DNA of 64,000 nucleotides from the NCBI GenBank assembly GCA_013397795.1, contig VZTJ01005217.1:62001-126000 (forward strand), in the 5' to 3' direction. A program made the translations under genes and the position numbers. The notes beneath the pieces were generated by a model. It ran no database searches and was not told the DNA's origin. It saw only the letters and a list, made by a program, of their open reading frames with translations. This stretch comes from Orthonyx spaldingii. Its lineage: Eukaryota > Chordata > Aves > Passeriformes > Orthonychidae. Of this stretch, positions 36,281 through 49,689 are shown piece by piece (within the stretch, counting starts at the first letter, position 1; each line of letters starts with the position of its first letter).

Positions 36281-39200
36281 TCTAAAGCAAAGCACATCCC
36301 TCTCCTTAGTGTTTCCTACCAGCAAATACCTCACAGCCCTCGGGAAGTTTGAGGTTTTATTCTGGTCTGCAGAGAGATGCCAAACACTTTCCAGGAGTCA
36401 AAAAGTTGAATACAGTGTAAGTGTCAGTAGGAGCAAAAGCATTCTCCTTCTGTATCTGTAGTGCATTTAAACTGCTCTTTATAATTAGAACTGGAGTCTG
36501 GGAGGTCTCACCTTTACTTTCTTTACCTCTTCGTCCAAAGAGAAATTTACACCTATTTCTTCAAAACTGAATGACGGGGAAACACAGAGCTAAAGGGCGA
36601 TTTTGGGATGGGCTTCTTTCTGACTTGTGGTGAAATTATTCCTGTTGGTGCAGAAGGATTAAACACCAATTGTCCAAGTCCCAAACTAGCCTGTGGTTTC
36701 AGAGGGAGGTCTGGGCACTGGTGGGGCAGAGGAAGACTTTGGATTTGAGTCTGTGCCGTAGTTCATGTCAGGTTTTATCTTACACAGTTTATCCTGCCTG
36801 CACACCTTGCTGCCTTCTGGGTGGCATCAGAACTGAGAAAATATCAGCGATCCACAGCAGGCAGAGAAACAGCTTCCTCTTCGGTTAAATTGTGATCTAG
36901 CAGTGGAGAAGCTCTGGATTTTAGAATGATCCTGTGACAGGGCTTCACCCATCTGGACATGAGCTGGTTAATATGCAGAGCGTGATGAGAATATTTCTGT
37001 CTTCCAGAAGCTGAACTTTCTTCCTGTGATCATCTCCAAATACAGTGACAGTTCAAATGGATGCAGGGTGATTTTGTCAATTGCACTCTGTGTATTTCTG
37101 GGGTGAATAAAGGTCACAGGTAAAGATCAACAACAGTAATGAAAGGAAGGAATTGACTTGCAGTGGAAGCATGGATAGTTGGATGGATAGACAGCTTCCC
37201 CCTTGCTCCTTATGATTACCCCCTCAAGTCTGCTGTCCTGTAGAAACAGCAGGGGAAGTTTTTCATATTTTATTAAATATTTCTGATATTCCCCAAAATC
37301 AATGTGTTACTCCCATTTTCCTGGTGCATAATAGGAAGGGAACTCACATTAAGGCAGTACTGTTTTGGAATCTTTCCTCTGTTACTGAAACATGTAATTA
37401 TTAAAACTGTGGGACTCAACATATTTTAAGATACTGTACTCCTCTGACAAATCAACTGAGGGGCTCAAAACTTTTGGAGGAGTTATGTATGTACACACAC
37501 TGCCAAGTGGCATCTGTCGTGCAAGTTAAATTCTGTTTGGAAATGCAGTCAAGAATAGCAATGGTGACAGAAAGATGTTTGTCTTCCAAAAGAGATTGAA
37601 TGAGGTTTGAAATTGAAATAGGAAAACTAAATCACTGCTGGACTAAAGAAGACATTGCTGTCAAAAGCATAAGCTTTGGGACCATGTCTAGAGAAAAATT
37701 GGCAGTTTTTGTGAATCCCTGGTTTGTGTTAACAAAGCCAGTCTACTATTGTTGGATTGAACTCCTTTACAAGATGTGCTTTGTGGATGACAAAAAACTC
37801 CTTGAGATCAGAGAAGGAACAGCACAGGATCCTGGTCCGCTCACAAGCAGACAATGTGAGTGCTGCTGTATTCTTAAATTGACTTTCTGGCAAGCAAAAA
37901 GTAAAATGACTTTTTTATTAGAAACCTATGGAATTATGAAAATAGTTGTGCGCTGCATTTAGAGATGTAATAAGTTTCAATTCTGTAGGTGAGAAATTTT
38001 CTCCCCTCTTGTTATCTGACATGTCTGGTGATATCCTGTAGTTCTGTGCTGTGTCATAGTCTTGAACAGGTGCAGGGTGATGAAATCAGATATTGAACTG
38101 CCTGGATCTGCTGTTATTACAACTGATACAATACAGAGTCTGTAAGTAACACAAAGCTTCCATTTGACCTCCAAAGGCAGAGGATCAGATTTAGGAAGGA
38201 ATACAATGCTCTACAAACAGGTCCCTTGCAGGGCTGGGGAGGGAGTGAAATGGATTCTCCCTATTATGTTTTCTGAGCATGGGAGGATCTGGGCTTAAGT
38301 TCAGCTTTCAGAATCAAAGATTAGAGTTTTACCAGAAAGCTGCTCAGGATCTGATGTGAGCTCACAATAGGCCCTTTGCTTCACTCATTGCCTTAATGCA
38401 GGAATTGTGTAATATTTAAGCCACTTTATATGGTTCACATAATAGCAACCACCATGTCAATAATAAATTCCCTCTGGAATCTGCCAAATAAAAAAGCTAT
38501 ACTTTTTTTGTAGGAACTTTCTGTGTTACAAGTGATGGTTTATACATCTGAAAAGTGCTTTGAGAAGACTGCTGTCTCCAGCTCTGCTTTAAGAGTGCTG
38601 GATCCAGACCTTTTTAAAAAATTTATAGTCCACTTTGACTTGACTACACTTCTGGAACAGCCTTTCTGGCATGCCTCAGCATGGGATTGACAGAAATAAA
38701 AACATCCTTTTTTTCCCCCCTCAGATTTCAAGTGCCTCAGACCTGCTGATTGCAGCACAGCCTGGACAGCAGATGTTTTTTCTGAGTGTTGTTTCTGTGC
38801 AGGGTTTGCGTTTGAAGTGCAAAGTGCAGACAGTAGCTTACACAGGTACAATGAGCAGAAGTTTGCCTCTTTCTCTGCTATGGTGGACAGGTCCATTTGT
38901 GTTTTATTTAACTGGTTCCCAGTAGTAGTCCTGACAAAACCAGCAGTGTAAAAACCATGGTTCAGCAAGAGCAGTGAGCTTTGCCTTGCTGTCTGCGTTG
39001 TGTTCCTGCCCAGAGGGTCTCTGACAGTCACCAGTGGTGGTACTAAGGACATGCCAGGAGTTGCTGGGGGGAGCTGCAGCTCCTAGAGCAAGCCAGAGTT
39101 AGGCAGGGAGAGCCAATGCAGAGGTGGTTTCAGGACAGGGGAAAGAGCAATGAATTTGGGCACTACTTGGAGCACCCAGAGAGATGTGTCAGGCCACAAA

Positions 39201-39600
39201 CCTAACTCCAGAGTCCTCCAGATACTCTTCATTCTCCTGTCTTAGCTATGTGTGCAGAACTGCAGCTTGTCTCCTGTTGGCACTCAGGCATTGTTATCAT
39301 CACTTGGGCTGCTCTGCAGGGTTTGAGGAGCAGAAGGAGTGGTTCTGCCAGCAGAGATGAACCACAGACCTTTGGGTTAACAGAGCCTGCCTCAAAGACT
39401 TTTCTCCTGCAAGATGGCTCAGTCCTGACAGCCACTCCCCTGGAGTCCTGCCCTGTCTCTGTGCACATTACCTGCCCCAGCAGGCAGAGGGGACTGCAGC
39501 TTATTTAGGAGTTTCCTTGGGCCAGCTGAAGGCCCTCCAGCAAACCTTGGGGATGTATGTGCTGCTATCCGAGGAGACTGGGCTGCCCCATTTCTGTGAG
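36281..39600. other. Unassigned non-coding sequence
   Basis: No gene is supported. Two longer frames, 37600-37962 (+, 120 codons) and 38540-39052 (-, 170 codons), lack recognisable domains. The first contains FVDD, but without surrounding reverse-transcriptase motifs. Confidence 0.5.
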
Positions 39601-39712
39601 CCCTATATAGAAAGCAGGCTGCTGAAGGACATTTCCTCCTCTCGCTACTCTCTGCGTGGCTGATCCAGAAAAGGGTGGTTTTGTTGAGATTTGAGTATTT
39701 CTGAAGGAAGGG

Positions 39713-39731
39713 GTGCGCGCGTGTGTGTGTG
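39713..39731. repeat. Alternating purine-pyrimidine tract (Z-DNA type)
   Basis: GTGCGCGC followed by (GT)n gives 19 strictly alternating purine/pyrimidine bases. Such (GC)/(GT) tracts are the classic sequence able to adopt Z-DNA under negative supercoiling. Confidence 0.8.
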
Positions 39732-39941
39732 GGGAATAAAAAAAGAAACCTTAGTGCGTTCTGACGGAGTCGCGTCCCCACTTAACTTAATGACAGACAC
39801 CCACCCATTTCACAGGGGTCAAGATTCCAGTATCCCGCGTGCGGGGGATCTGTCAGTAATGCTATCCTTGTTACAGCAATAGCTGAACTCCTGTTAGCAT
39901 AGCAAGCTACAGGGAACTGCCAGTTAGCAGCTCTGTCACTT

Positions 39942-39962
39942 ACGCTCCCTTCATGGGAGCGT
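39942..39962. other. Perfect inverted repeat (8-bp stem, 5-nt loop)
   Basis: ACGCTCCC (39942-39949) pairs exactly with GGGAGCGT (39955-39962) around a TTCAT loop. The stem holds two CpG sites. It is too short for a microRNA precursor. Confidence 0.6.
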
Positions 39963-39970
39963 TTACGTCT

Positions 39971-42900
39971 GATTGCTGTCTTGGTTAGCCAAGAAGGATT
40001 CGTGTTTCTGGAATGTCCCTGGAATGTCCCAAGGCTAAAAGAAAATGAAGGGAGAGTCTTTCCCACTGGACGGTTAAAGTCTCGTGTCCTTGTCTTGGGT
40101 CTCATCCTACATGAAGATCACCTCACCTCTCTCGCCTCTCCTTCTCTTCCCTCTATTCTTAGGCCCTGTAGGCACAGAGACACCCCTGACTCTCAGAGTA
40201 AAATTCAACCATTTCCAGGCTTGCCTCTGTGTTAGGAAGAAGTTTTCTGGGCTCTAGTTCAGTAGAGGAAAATAAGCATGGCCTGAGAAATTGCTATTGT
40301 GACCCTTGGGAAAGAACGAACAAGATGGCAACAACCATTTAACACTGACTTCACACCCAACAAATCGAAACTCTAGAGCTGTCAAGATCTTCTGGACACT
40401 TAACTTTGCTCAAATCATTTTCTGAAGATGTCTGTTCAAACAAACCTCTACAGAGGATGGTTTCACCTGTGCACAGGTGCTCTTTTATCACTGTACTCTT
40501 CAGTGTTTAGTTGGTTTTTTTCCTTCTGGGGCCTTCTTTTACTTGGTGCTATACAGACAAAAATCTTCCTCTCAGAGTTGTCAGTAGGAACCAGATTTAG
40601 TTCAAGAACAGCTCATCTCCAAATAACTAGAAAATAAAACATTTCTGAAACACTGTATCCACTAATTAATTCACTGAGCAGTGGCTCTCTAACTAATGCC
40701 TGCATCCCTGTTTGTGGTAGGCTGAAGTTCAGAGTTCTCACTGAAAACAACGAAATCATTCAAGTTTTTTGAATACCTGATTCTTGTACTTCCTTCACAG
40801 CCTGTTTAAATACAATGCTGATTTCCCAAGGCAATTTGCATCTATATTCTTACTTTCTGGTCAAGGTCTTGATAAGCTTCCAGATAATGTGATGCAAGTT
40901 GGGACACAAAGCTGTTTTCTTTCCTGCTTACGAGGATCTCTTGACTAAACAGTTGTGGCACTGCAAGCTTGACATGGACTGGATCTTTTTATGCTTCACA
41001 CCTGTACAACTTCTGACATGGGTAAAATGCTCCCTATTTTACAACTTCAGAGTGTTGCCAATCAAAAGGTTGTGATTCAAGCTAGAAATAGCACTTCTAA
41101 AACTTGCATTTCTTCAGTTGCAAACATAATGCTGTTTCTGTTGTGAATGCTCTTCTGCTCTATAAATCTGTTTTAAAACCTGGAAAAACTGGAAAAGACC
41201 GTGCTTTTTGGGTCCTATGTAGGTTACATTTTGTCTTCCATGTTCTTACTTCTTACTTATTTCCTGTGTTTTTTAAATGGACTTTGTATACATAGCAATG
41301 CCCAGTTGTCACTAGATTTGCCAAACATTGTGCAAGTGCTGCAAAGGCTCCTCACCTCTTATTGAAGCTTTAGATATGTGCTCTAAAGTCACCCTTTCTA
41401 GATTCATCCAGGCCATTTCCAGTTAAAATCCCTTCCATATTCTTTCAATTGGGCGTCTCTGGCTGCACCTTGGATCAGGAGAACACTGCAGATTTCCCAC
41501 ATCCTGGACATGTCTCCATTGGCACTCTTGTCTTTGTGTATTTGTTGAGGGTTCTCTCTGATCATCCCTTGTGATATGCAAATGGTACACAAGTGATAGG
41601 TACTGATAGCAATGTTTTAACCACAACAATGTTGAAACTTGGGAGCATGTGGCTTTTCTCCTCACAAAGAAGAAACCAAAAGCTGATATTCCAGCTGTAG
41701 CTTTGGCTTAATGTAGGGAAATATGTGAAGAATGGATTGTTTCTTAAAATTTCATGAGGTTAATCTTACTCACTGGATGTAAGGATATGTAATTTAAAAC
41801 TGGCAAAATGTTAGATGAACAGATTATAACTTTCTCTCAGGAAACAGATGGATTTACAGGGAGAAACATGAATAGGTGCATAGCTTGCTGTTTTACCCCA
41901 AAATCTTTAAGAGGTAAAGAAAAGCAGGGGCTTAACATTGGTATGACATGGAATACATGGCAAAAGTTGCCCTTGATGTGGCCAATATCTGATAAATTAA
42001 TTAATGTCAGATTTAGTAATTAGGGAACAGAATAAGAGACTATGAAGTGACAGGTGTGGAATTCAGGCAACTTTTCCAAAGGACTAGCTTGTTGAATGCG
42101 GGATCTTTGTAGACTAAATGAAGGATCTTGGTAATATACAAGATATTGTGCAATAATTTTTAATTATAGAATATTGCTGCAATTAAGTAAACCTATTTTA
42201 ATATTGCTGTGACACAAACTAATGCACTTATCTGAACCAACTGACTACTCCATATCTGTCAGATTATGTGCAGAATACATAGTTAATAAGTGAACATGAA
42301 GATGAAAAGGAGCTGTTTCTAAAGATGGTGTGGCATCTTGCCTGCTGCTAATCATGTTTCTAACACAATGGGGTTTAGGCTGCAGTTAGTCTAAACAAAC
42401 TCTTGTGAGGCTGATTAACTCAGTTTATTTGGTTTATGTGAACACACTTCTCTAACAGCTTTGGTCCTATTTAACAGGCGAGGTGTTATCAGTCTGAGAA
42501 ACAAGCTAATAAACTGAAGAAATAATTAGATCTTTCTAAGCAGACAGATGGCAGGGTCATGTCCTTTGATACCAAGAATGCCAACAAGCTTGTCTGTTTT
42601 TACAATTAGATTGTTTCATCTGATAATTAAAAACCAACCAAACAACAAAACCCCTAAAAATAATAACCATAACGCCCCAAACAAAACAGATCATGGTGTA
42701 AATCTTGGGTTTTTTCCTTTATAGGCAATCTATACTGTAGCAACATTTTTACCATGATGTAAAGCCTAATAAACCTATTAGTGGGATCCTAAGTACTAAG
42801 TCAGACAGAATACTGGTATGCTGTTAAAAAAAAAAAAAAAAAGGAAAAAAAGAAAATTTCAGGGTTATGAAAGCTTCCTTCAAAAGATAAGCTGTCTAAG

Positions 42901-43258
42901 CTCATCGTTTTAGGAACTAGGTCTGACGTTGGAAGGCCAGGAGGAGAATATGGACTGGTTGAGAAAACGTGCAAACCACCGGAATAGCGGCAGAAAGGCA
43001 TTTGCATTTGTGCTGGATTTGGCTGTGCCGAGTTCATCAGAGGACATCGGCTGGGAGGGGCCCACAGGAAAGTCCAGAGGCAGCACTGCCTGTAGAGGAG
43101 GGGACAGGAAGGGTCCTGGCCACCTCAGTGTAATCAGAGTTGAGTACAGAGTGGGTTGGAAAGGTCTAAGCAGTACCAAAGAAGTGTTACCAATTTGCTT
43201 ATTGCTAAATGGGACACATCTTATCTTTTTAAATGGGATATTGGCAATTTTCTTGCAA
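39971..43258. other. Unassigned non-coding sequence
   Basis: No gene is supported. A small direct duplication (CTGGAATGTCC twice) occurs at about 40009-40031, and an A17 run at 42826-42842. GCAGTGGCTCTCTAACTA near 40679 faintly resembles a hAT transposon end but has no partner. Confidence 0.55.
42826..42842. repeat. A17 homopolymer
   Basis: Seventeen A followed by GG and further A-rich sequence to about 42855. AATAAA occurs about 55-60 bp upstream, farther than usual for a poly(A) tail. Confidence 0.9.
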
Positions 43259-43625
43259 GTCATAGAGTCATAGAACGGTTCGGATTGGAAGGGACCTTAA
43301 AGACCTTCTGGTTCCAACCCCCCTGCCACGGGAAGGGACACTTTTCTCTACACCAGGTTGCTCTAAGCCCCATCCAACCTGGCCTGGAACACAGAGATGG
43401 GGCATTCACAGCTTCTCTGTGCAACCTCTTACAATATCTCACCACCCTCACAGTAAAGAATTTCTTCCTAATCTCTGGTCTCACCCTGCCCTCTTTCAGT
43501 TTGAAACTGTCCTCCCTCATCCTGTCACTGCGTGTCCTTGCCAAAAGTCCCTCTCCAGCGCTCTTATAGCCACTTTAGGTACTGGCACGTGCTCTGAGGT
43601 CTCCCCAGAGCCTTCTCTTATCCAG
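43259..43625 (-). mobile_element. CR1 LINE, 5'-truncated 3' region
   Basis: GTCATAGAGTCATAGAACGG, GATTGGAAGGGACCTTAAAG, GTTCCAACCCCCCTGCC, ACACCAGGTTGCTCTAAGCC, CCATCCAACCTGGCC, CACCCTCACAGTAAAGAATT and TTTCTTCCTAATCTCTGG occur in this order. This is the reverse complement of a CR1 3' region of about 370 bp with two short tail units. The landmarks are well preserved, so the copy is younger-looking than the one at 19.2 kb. The open frames here belong to the repeat. Confidence 0.93.
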
Positions 43626-46600
43626 AAATAAACATTAAAAAAGGTCCAAAAGTGCTGCATCCCAAAGAGGATGCTAAAACAGTGGTACTTAATTCATAGA
43701 GACATCTTGATCATTGGATGAGGTTCAGAAAGGAGCAAAAGGCTGCCACTGAGAAAGAAACATGGGAATGTTTAATTCTTCATAACTACCATTTATAGCC
43801 ATAAGAAACTATATTTAGGAGACTTCAAGCTCTTATAGACATGCAGTAATTTTATTTTAGAGCTGTATGTACCAAACTGCACCTATTTAGTCTTTGTCAT
43901 GCTTCATTCCCTACGTAGCAGTAAATTTCTGTTTGTAGAACAGCTTATCAAACCTTTCAGTCATTAAAATAATTCTCTACTCACTTTAGAAATGTTCTAT
44001 CTGTAATGACTATAAAGAAGAAAAAAATAGAAAAAAATCTTTACTTTCTTAAAATAACTTGACTTGTAGGAGAAGGATTTGAGTTCAGTATTGCAATCCC
44101 TGCTCTCTGCCTTACTTTCACTGATCCTGCTATTGACTGGTGTCATGGATTTACTTTATGCTTTATCCAAATAGACTCAAGCAGGCTCAAGTCTCACTCT
44201 TTTGTTTTACCAGGAATTCCATTACTGGATCTCTCAGTCTCCTTATGAAATATGGGAAATTATCTTTTTAATTGCTTTGGTCACTCCTGTTCCATGGAAA
44301 ATGAGTATATCAATGGATTTCATCCAGTTCATCACAATGCCTCTTTCCATACCAGGTTTTGAAACATTAGTGGAGATCCTAAAATATATAAATAGCTCTG
44401 GAGGGTTGTGGGTGACCACAAAGTCTATTCCCTTTCTGGGAAGGTGGCCTTTTTAAGCTTATTTCAGAGCTGATGGTAAGAGATGTGATCCTCTGAGGCT
44501 GCATCAGGACATGTGAATTAGGCCTGTCTCTTTCTCTCTACAGGAATCTGTTTCTCTTCACTGACTATGGATGAAGCCTGGGAACCTTTTCTCCTTGTGC
44601 TGACATGAGCCTTTGAATAACTGCTGAAGACTTCATAACTTTTTTCCTCCTAATGAGGTCCATTAGTGCAATTTAAATCTCATTAAGCTAATTGTAGTCT
44701 GTTAGACTACACATCTCTGAAAATATGTTTAAAAAACATGAGGGATGTTTAACTCATCAGTGTGTTATATGAAGTACTCAATTAATATTCGAGTAAATTT
44801 CCCTTGCAGTTATGCTTGTATCTGGAGCAGTTAGGCTGTTCACCATAGGGATGTTCACCATAAAACATCAGCAAAGTATTGTGAAGTAATTGTCCTTTTC
44901 TATCAAATATATCAGTGTTCTTCCTAGAAAATTAACCATTTAAAGTGATGGAAAGATGAAATAATGTTATTGGAATATATTCATTCAGAGAATGGGTCTA
45001 TATATCCAAGTTTTGCCATCTGTCAAAATACAAATCGAAGCACCCTGGCTGCTGGGATCCCTCCCAGGGGCATTGAGATGAATGCTGCTGCCTACCTGTG
45101 AAGGAGTGCTTTTCGTTTCCATAAGACTGAATTTCCTTAAGAGGTCTCCCAAAGCAGAGGCATCCCAAATCCCTGCTCAGCCTAGGTAAAATCTTGGCTA
45201 CTGTCTAAGGCTATGAGACAGAAATAGAAGCGTCGGCTCTCCTGCGTTAGAAAGCTCTTTGACACATTCGTGTTACTGCAAAAACTTCTCAGATCTCTGT
45301 TTCCCCAAAGACATGTCAGCCTTGAGTGAATTCCTGCTGGGAAAGGTTGGCTTTGCTCCCTGCAGGCAGCCAGACTTGGTGCAGGACCTGTTTCTGACAC
45401 CGGGGAAGGAAGTGGGGCCCTTCCAGAGATTTTTGCCAGGAATATTCTGGGTTTGGCAGGGCAGCCCCAGCCATCCCTGTTGTTCTTGGGGAATGAAGCA
45501 AACTCTCAGGCACTCAGTTCTTATTTCATGCAGGTTTTTGTGGGTCAGAGCTTACTTGGTTCTGACTGGGAGTGTACTGGGGTTGTGTGTTCACAGCCTT
45601 CGCCTGGTGAGGAACAGGCTTCTTCCTTCACCGTTTTCTTCTGATGTGTGTCTGTGGTCTGGGCACTGGATCAGTACAAAAAAACAATGTCCTCTAGACA
45701 TGGCAGTGGGTGGAGATCCGGTTAACAAGCAACACAAACAAGAATTGGTGGGATTAAACCCAGAAAGTCTTCAGTTTTTCATGTTAAAGTTATCTCTTCT
45801 CCATCCCAGCTCATCTGCATTGACACTAAAACCTCTGTAAATACTCATGGGGAACTCAGGTCTTAGAAACTTAACTTCTTTCTTCCTTTCCTCCCTCCGT
45901 GTTTTGTAGTCACTTGACTTCCTGGATCTGAATCTTGGTCAGTGGAACAAATCCTTCCTGGACTTGTACCATAGGGGGCTTCTGAAGTCTGTAATGAACA
46001 GAAGTGGTGAGTTATGGGGAAGGATTTTGACATCTGAGAAAGAGCTGTGAGAGAAGGCTGTACTAATTAGTAAAACTTGTGATTAAAGTAAGTATGGGGT
46101 AGGGAATGAGAGAAGAGAGGTTGCTGCAGCAACAAAAGCTGTGCGGGTGCTAAATGTGCTGATTATAAGCTTGAACTCCTTGGAGAAAATGGATCCTAAT
46201 GGCTTATTGCTGACAAAAAGTGGTTTAGATGGAAAATTGATGTGTAACATGTTTGGGTATGTGGAAGTGTTACTTGTGGCTTTAAAAGTGGGAGAGTCAC
46301 TCTCCATTCTGCTTAGCAAAGGGGGAAATTAATGTTAAATTTGGGGGTTGTAAAAGAAATAGAAATTCAAGAGCAATGAAGCTTCCAAAATCAGGATGAT
46401 AGATTAGTTCAGTGCTTGGTATCAGTTCTTGCAATGGTTGGTAAATTTCCAATGGAAAAGTAGCTATAAAAGAGAGTTGTGTGTTTCCTGTAATGGCAGA
46501 AGAAATGTGGAGCTGCTCTCTGGGTTGTGGAAACACTGAGGAATAGGGGTGGGAGGTGACCCCCACCACCACTGATGTGGCTGGAGACCAAAGTGCAGTA

Positions 46601-49600
46601 ACAGGAAGGTTACTGTCAGCCAAAGCTGTTTTCATTTTTAACACTCCCTCTATTTCAAGAGCAAGGATTTTGTTGCTGTGGTTGTTTATTTAAATCATAA
46701 GATGCTCCTTGAATTATATCTTTCCAGAGAGGAAGAGGTGAGAATAAACTATTGACAAAGTTGGTCAGGTTCCTTGGTATGGTACCAGAATGCATCACAA
46801 ATGAGCTCCAATAAATAAAAAAAGCAATGAGGGGAAACATGGAGGGCATGGAGTAGAAACACCCTGGACAGAGGGAGGAGAAACATCAAAGCAGTTCTAA
46901 TCTGGGAAGACTGCAGGGTAACATGACTTTAAGAACTTGTGAGGAGATTAGGCAAATGTTAGGGAGCTTTTTTTGCTCTTTGAGTTTGTTTTGTTTTTTT
47001 TTTTTTCTTCCAATGAGAAGATGTTTCTACTGGAAAAAAATTATATGTTAACATATCATTGTCCTTGTTGACAACAAGGAGACTGGACTTAAGCTCAGGA
47101 GGTCAGGCCCTCATCAGATTTTCATCTTTCAGTCATAATTCAGAGGAGAACTGAATAAAAAAGAACATTCTTTGTGAAATCTGTTCGAGAACAGACTGAG
47201 AAAAACATTGAGCTATGTCTCTTATGATCCAGTCAGGCATATCTTTGAAGCAATAACATTCCCCCATGGAGGTAGGGATTGGTATGCAGGTCTGCCTGTT
47301 GTCTCTTGACTTCCTGGCACTGAACAAATGAGTCTCTATCCTCACTGCTCTTCCCCCGACCTTACAACTCTTGGGTCATTGGCTAGAGAAGGACTTTGGG
47401 TTTTTAATTTGTGCACTGTTGTACAGAACACAGAAATCAGGGTAGACATGTCAGCTGCTAAGTGCAGAAGGCTTCAGCCTGAATTTTGATTTCCCTAAAG
47501 CTCTTTTCTGCAATCCCAGGATACAGCCCCATGTCCAAGAGTGTGGCAGTTTGATACGTGTCCTGTTGACTTCAGCAGTGGTTGACTTTAAGCATCACTT
47601 TTCCAGCGCATCGAAGTGCGAACCCTGGTGCAGTGTGTAACTAAGCAGGGTGAATTTTACCCTTTGAACAGCGTTTTTATGCATTTGCAGATCTTGCTGT
47701 CACACCCGTGCCCTTTTAGCTTCCGGCCTCAAAATGCTAGAGCTGTGTCTGGTGCAATGTTTGAGTTCAGCTGGGGCATTCTGAGGCTTTGAAAACGTGA
47801 CTTGGGTTCTCTCTCAAATATTTTTTGTCTTTTACTGGTAGAACTCTAAAGAAAACTCTTATGTAAAAGATACCCAACCTTTATTGAAGGAACTCAAAGG
47901 AAAGAGAGTAACTCCTGGCATATTTAACCTTGGGCTGTGGCTAAACTTGCCATAAGTTTTGCTCATTTCTCTTCAAATTTTGGCTTCCAGTCTTTGAATC
48001 TTGTAATGTTCCTCTGCCAGGCACTCTCTGTATTTGAAATCTTGCCCCCAGTAGTATTAGAATAGGTACAAAGTGCCAGTCTCTAAAGCAGACACTACGT
48101 AATGTGGTAAAACACAATGAGCAACTATTTATTAAAAAAAAAAAGATAGGTACATGTGCATCTCACTGCCTGACTTGAAACTTCCAGGTGATAAAAGGAC
48201 CTGGCACAATGAGGATGTCGTTTTGTGCCTCCATTCCTGTTCTTTAATAATATGAGAATTTGAAAGGCATAAATATGCAATGAATTTTTTTTTTCCCCAG
48301 TTATTTTTATATCACAAGGCATGATAAGAAAAGATACTTTAGGTGAGGTATTTTAATAATGGCCCTTTTTCAGTTGTTGGTGATTGAAAAACACACAGCA
48401 GCCATAAAGTACAAAACCTGACCATGAAGCAGCTTCTAAATAATTGCTAGGCACAAGCTTGTCAATGCTATACTAAAGCATTATTAAAGTTAGGGGAATA
48501 AAATCAGCAAGAGTTGTTTATCAGCTTGCTTATGTATGTGGAACAAGTTAAAACAGACTGTTAAGGAGTTTTCACAGCATGTGGGAAAAGGCTACAGTTC
48601 TTTCTTTGGGTGGATTGTCCTTAGGAGAATTGCTTCAACAAAGCTGTGCAGATCTTTCCCTTCTCTTCTTATGTGTCCTTGTCCCAAAAATCGCAAGCAG
48701 AATGGGGCAGCCTTTCACAAAAGTGAGGGGGAAACGCTTTCTGGTGGGATGTGATTCTGCAAGCTTTAAAGCACGATTTTCCTGCAAAGGTTACTTCCCT
48801 TCTAAGTAAATATATAAATGAACGTGTCTAGTCTTCTGACTGCAGTAATCCAGACCATAATGGATGTGAAAAAGAGAAAGCTCAGCTAGAGAGTGAGGAG
48901 ATATTGGGAGACAAGGTTCCATGGTGCTTTGAAGCATTTTCTATCCTATTAGGAATACTCTACTTATTTAGGTTTAGAAATCTAGATCACATTTAGTATA
49001 CCTGAATAGGTAAGTCCAGCAATCCAAAGCTGAAGTATGGGAGACAGAATTAGATATAATGTGTGATGGAAATTAAGTATTTTGGTATGTCTTCAGTATT
49101 TTGTTCCCATAAATTGTACTAAATAATCCTTAGAGTGACAGAAATTATACGCTTCAGTTCACATACATGTTTTAGTTAGTAAAGCCCTTTTTCTCTGCAT
49201 CTTCCTTCTCTTTTCCTCTGGAAATCTGGATAGTCAAAAGAATCTGGGAATGCTGCTATGATTAAATACGGGGTATGTAATGCAGTGGCCTTATGTCCCT
49301 GGTCTCTCCCACATGGAAGGCTCTGGGGTGGGATGTGTTTTTATAGAAAACAGAATGGTTACACCCTCATGAGAGAAGATGAGGGACTGTTAGTTGATTA
49401 TGGATGGCTGTGGATGGCTGACCATCCCTCAAGAGAGATGGGCTGATGCCTCTTATCTCATGTTATTTGCAATATCAACAGTGTAGTTTGTTCATAATGA
49501 TGTTTTCCTGATTGCTTAGCCGAGCACTAAGCCTTTCCTAATGGGAGCACATAGAATTCATTTGGTCAACTGTTCCTTCTGAAATCCTGAGGAGGAGAAA

Positions 49601-49689
49601 GAGGTCAGTGCAGCACGGGCCAAGATGGGCCATCCTTATTTAGACCTTGCATTATGGGAACAAATGTGCAGGAAATCCTGTTTAAACAT
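43626..49689. other. Unassigned non-coding sequence
   Basis: No gene is supported. The longest frame of the window (45259-45840, +, 193 codons) lies in a GC-richer patch and shows no known domain, signal peptide or splice pattern. T13 at 46994-47006 and A11 at 48134-48144 are simple tracts. A phrase TGTTGACTTCAGCAGTGG near 47564 may be a relic of an ancient amniote repeat. Confidence 0.5.

Larger units (their letters stand above)
39602..39970. promoter_or_regulatory. CpG cluster with TATA-like box: possible promoter or LTR remnant
   Basis: CCTATATAGAAAG at about 39602 resembles a TATA box. Between 39640 and 39970 CpG dinucleotides are far denser than around them (for example CTGACGGAGTCGCGTCCCC and ATCCCGCGTGCGGG). 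AATAAA at 39735-39740 lies about 130 bp after the TATA-like box, an arrangement also seen in retroviral LTRs. I found no TG...CA ends with matching duplications. It could equally be a cryptic or lncRNA promoter. The composition is directly seen; the function is inference. Confidence 0.25.

Noticed and set aside
37600..37962. 120-codon plus-strand frame containing FVDD, suggestive of a reverse-transcriptase active site
   Set aside because: The surrounding residues do not match CR1 or retroviral reverse transcriptase, and no other RT motif is present nearby; FVDD alone is uninformative.
38540..39052. 170-codon minus-strand frame as a gene
   Set aside because: No domain, no splice signals, and its length is within chance expectation for 64 kb in six frames.
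39187..39793. LTR reading with TGTCA...TGACA ends around the TATA-like box
   Set aside because: The flanking bases do not form a target-site duplication, so the boundaries are unsupported.
39942..39962. Hairpin as a microRNA precursor
   Set aside because: An 8-bp stem is far too short; flanking bases do not extend the pairing.
40678..40700. GCAGTGGCTCTCTAACTA as a hAT transposon terminus
   Set aside because: Match is partial and no inverted partner end or 8-bp duplication was found.
42767..42842. AATAAA upstream of A17 as a possible retrocopy end
   Set aside because: The spacing (about 55-60 nt) is well beyond the usual 10-30 nt.
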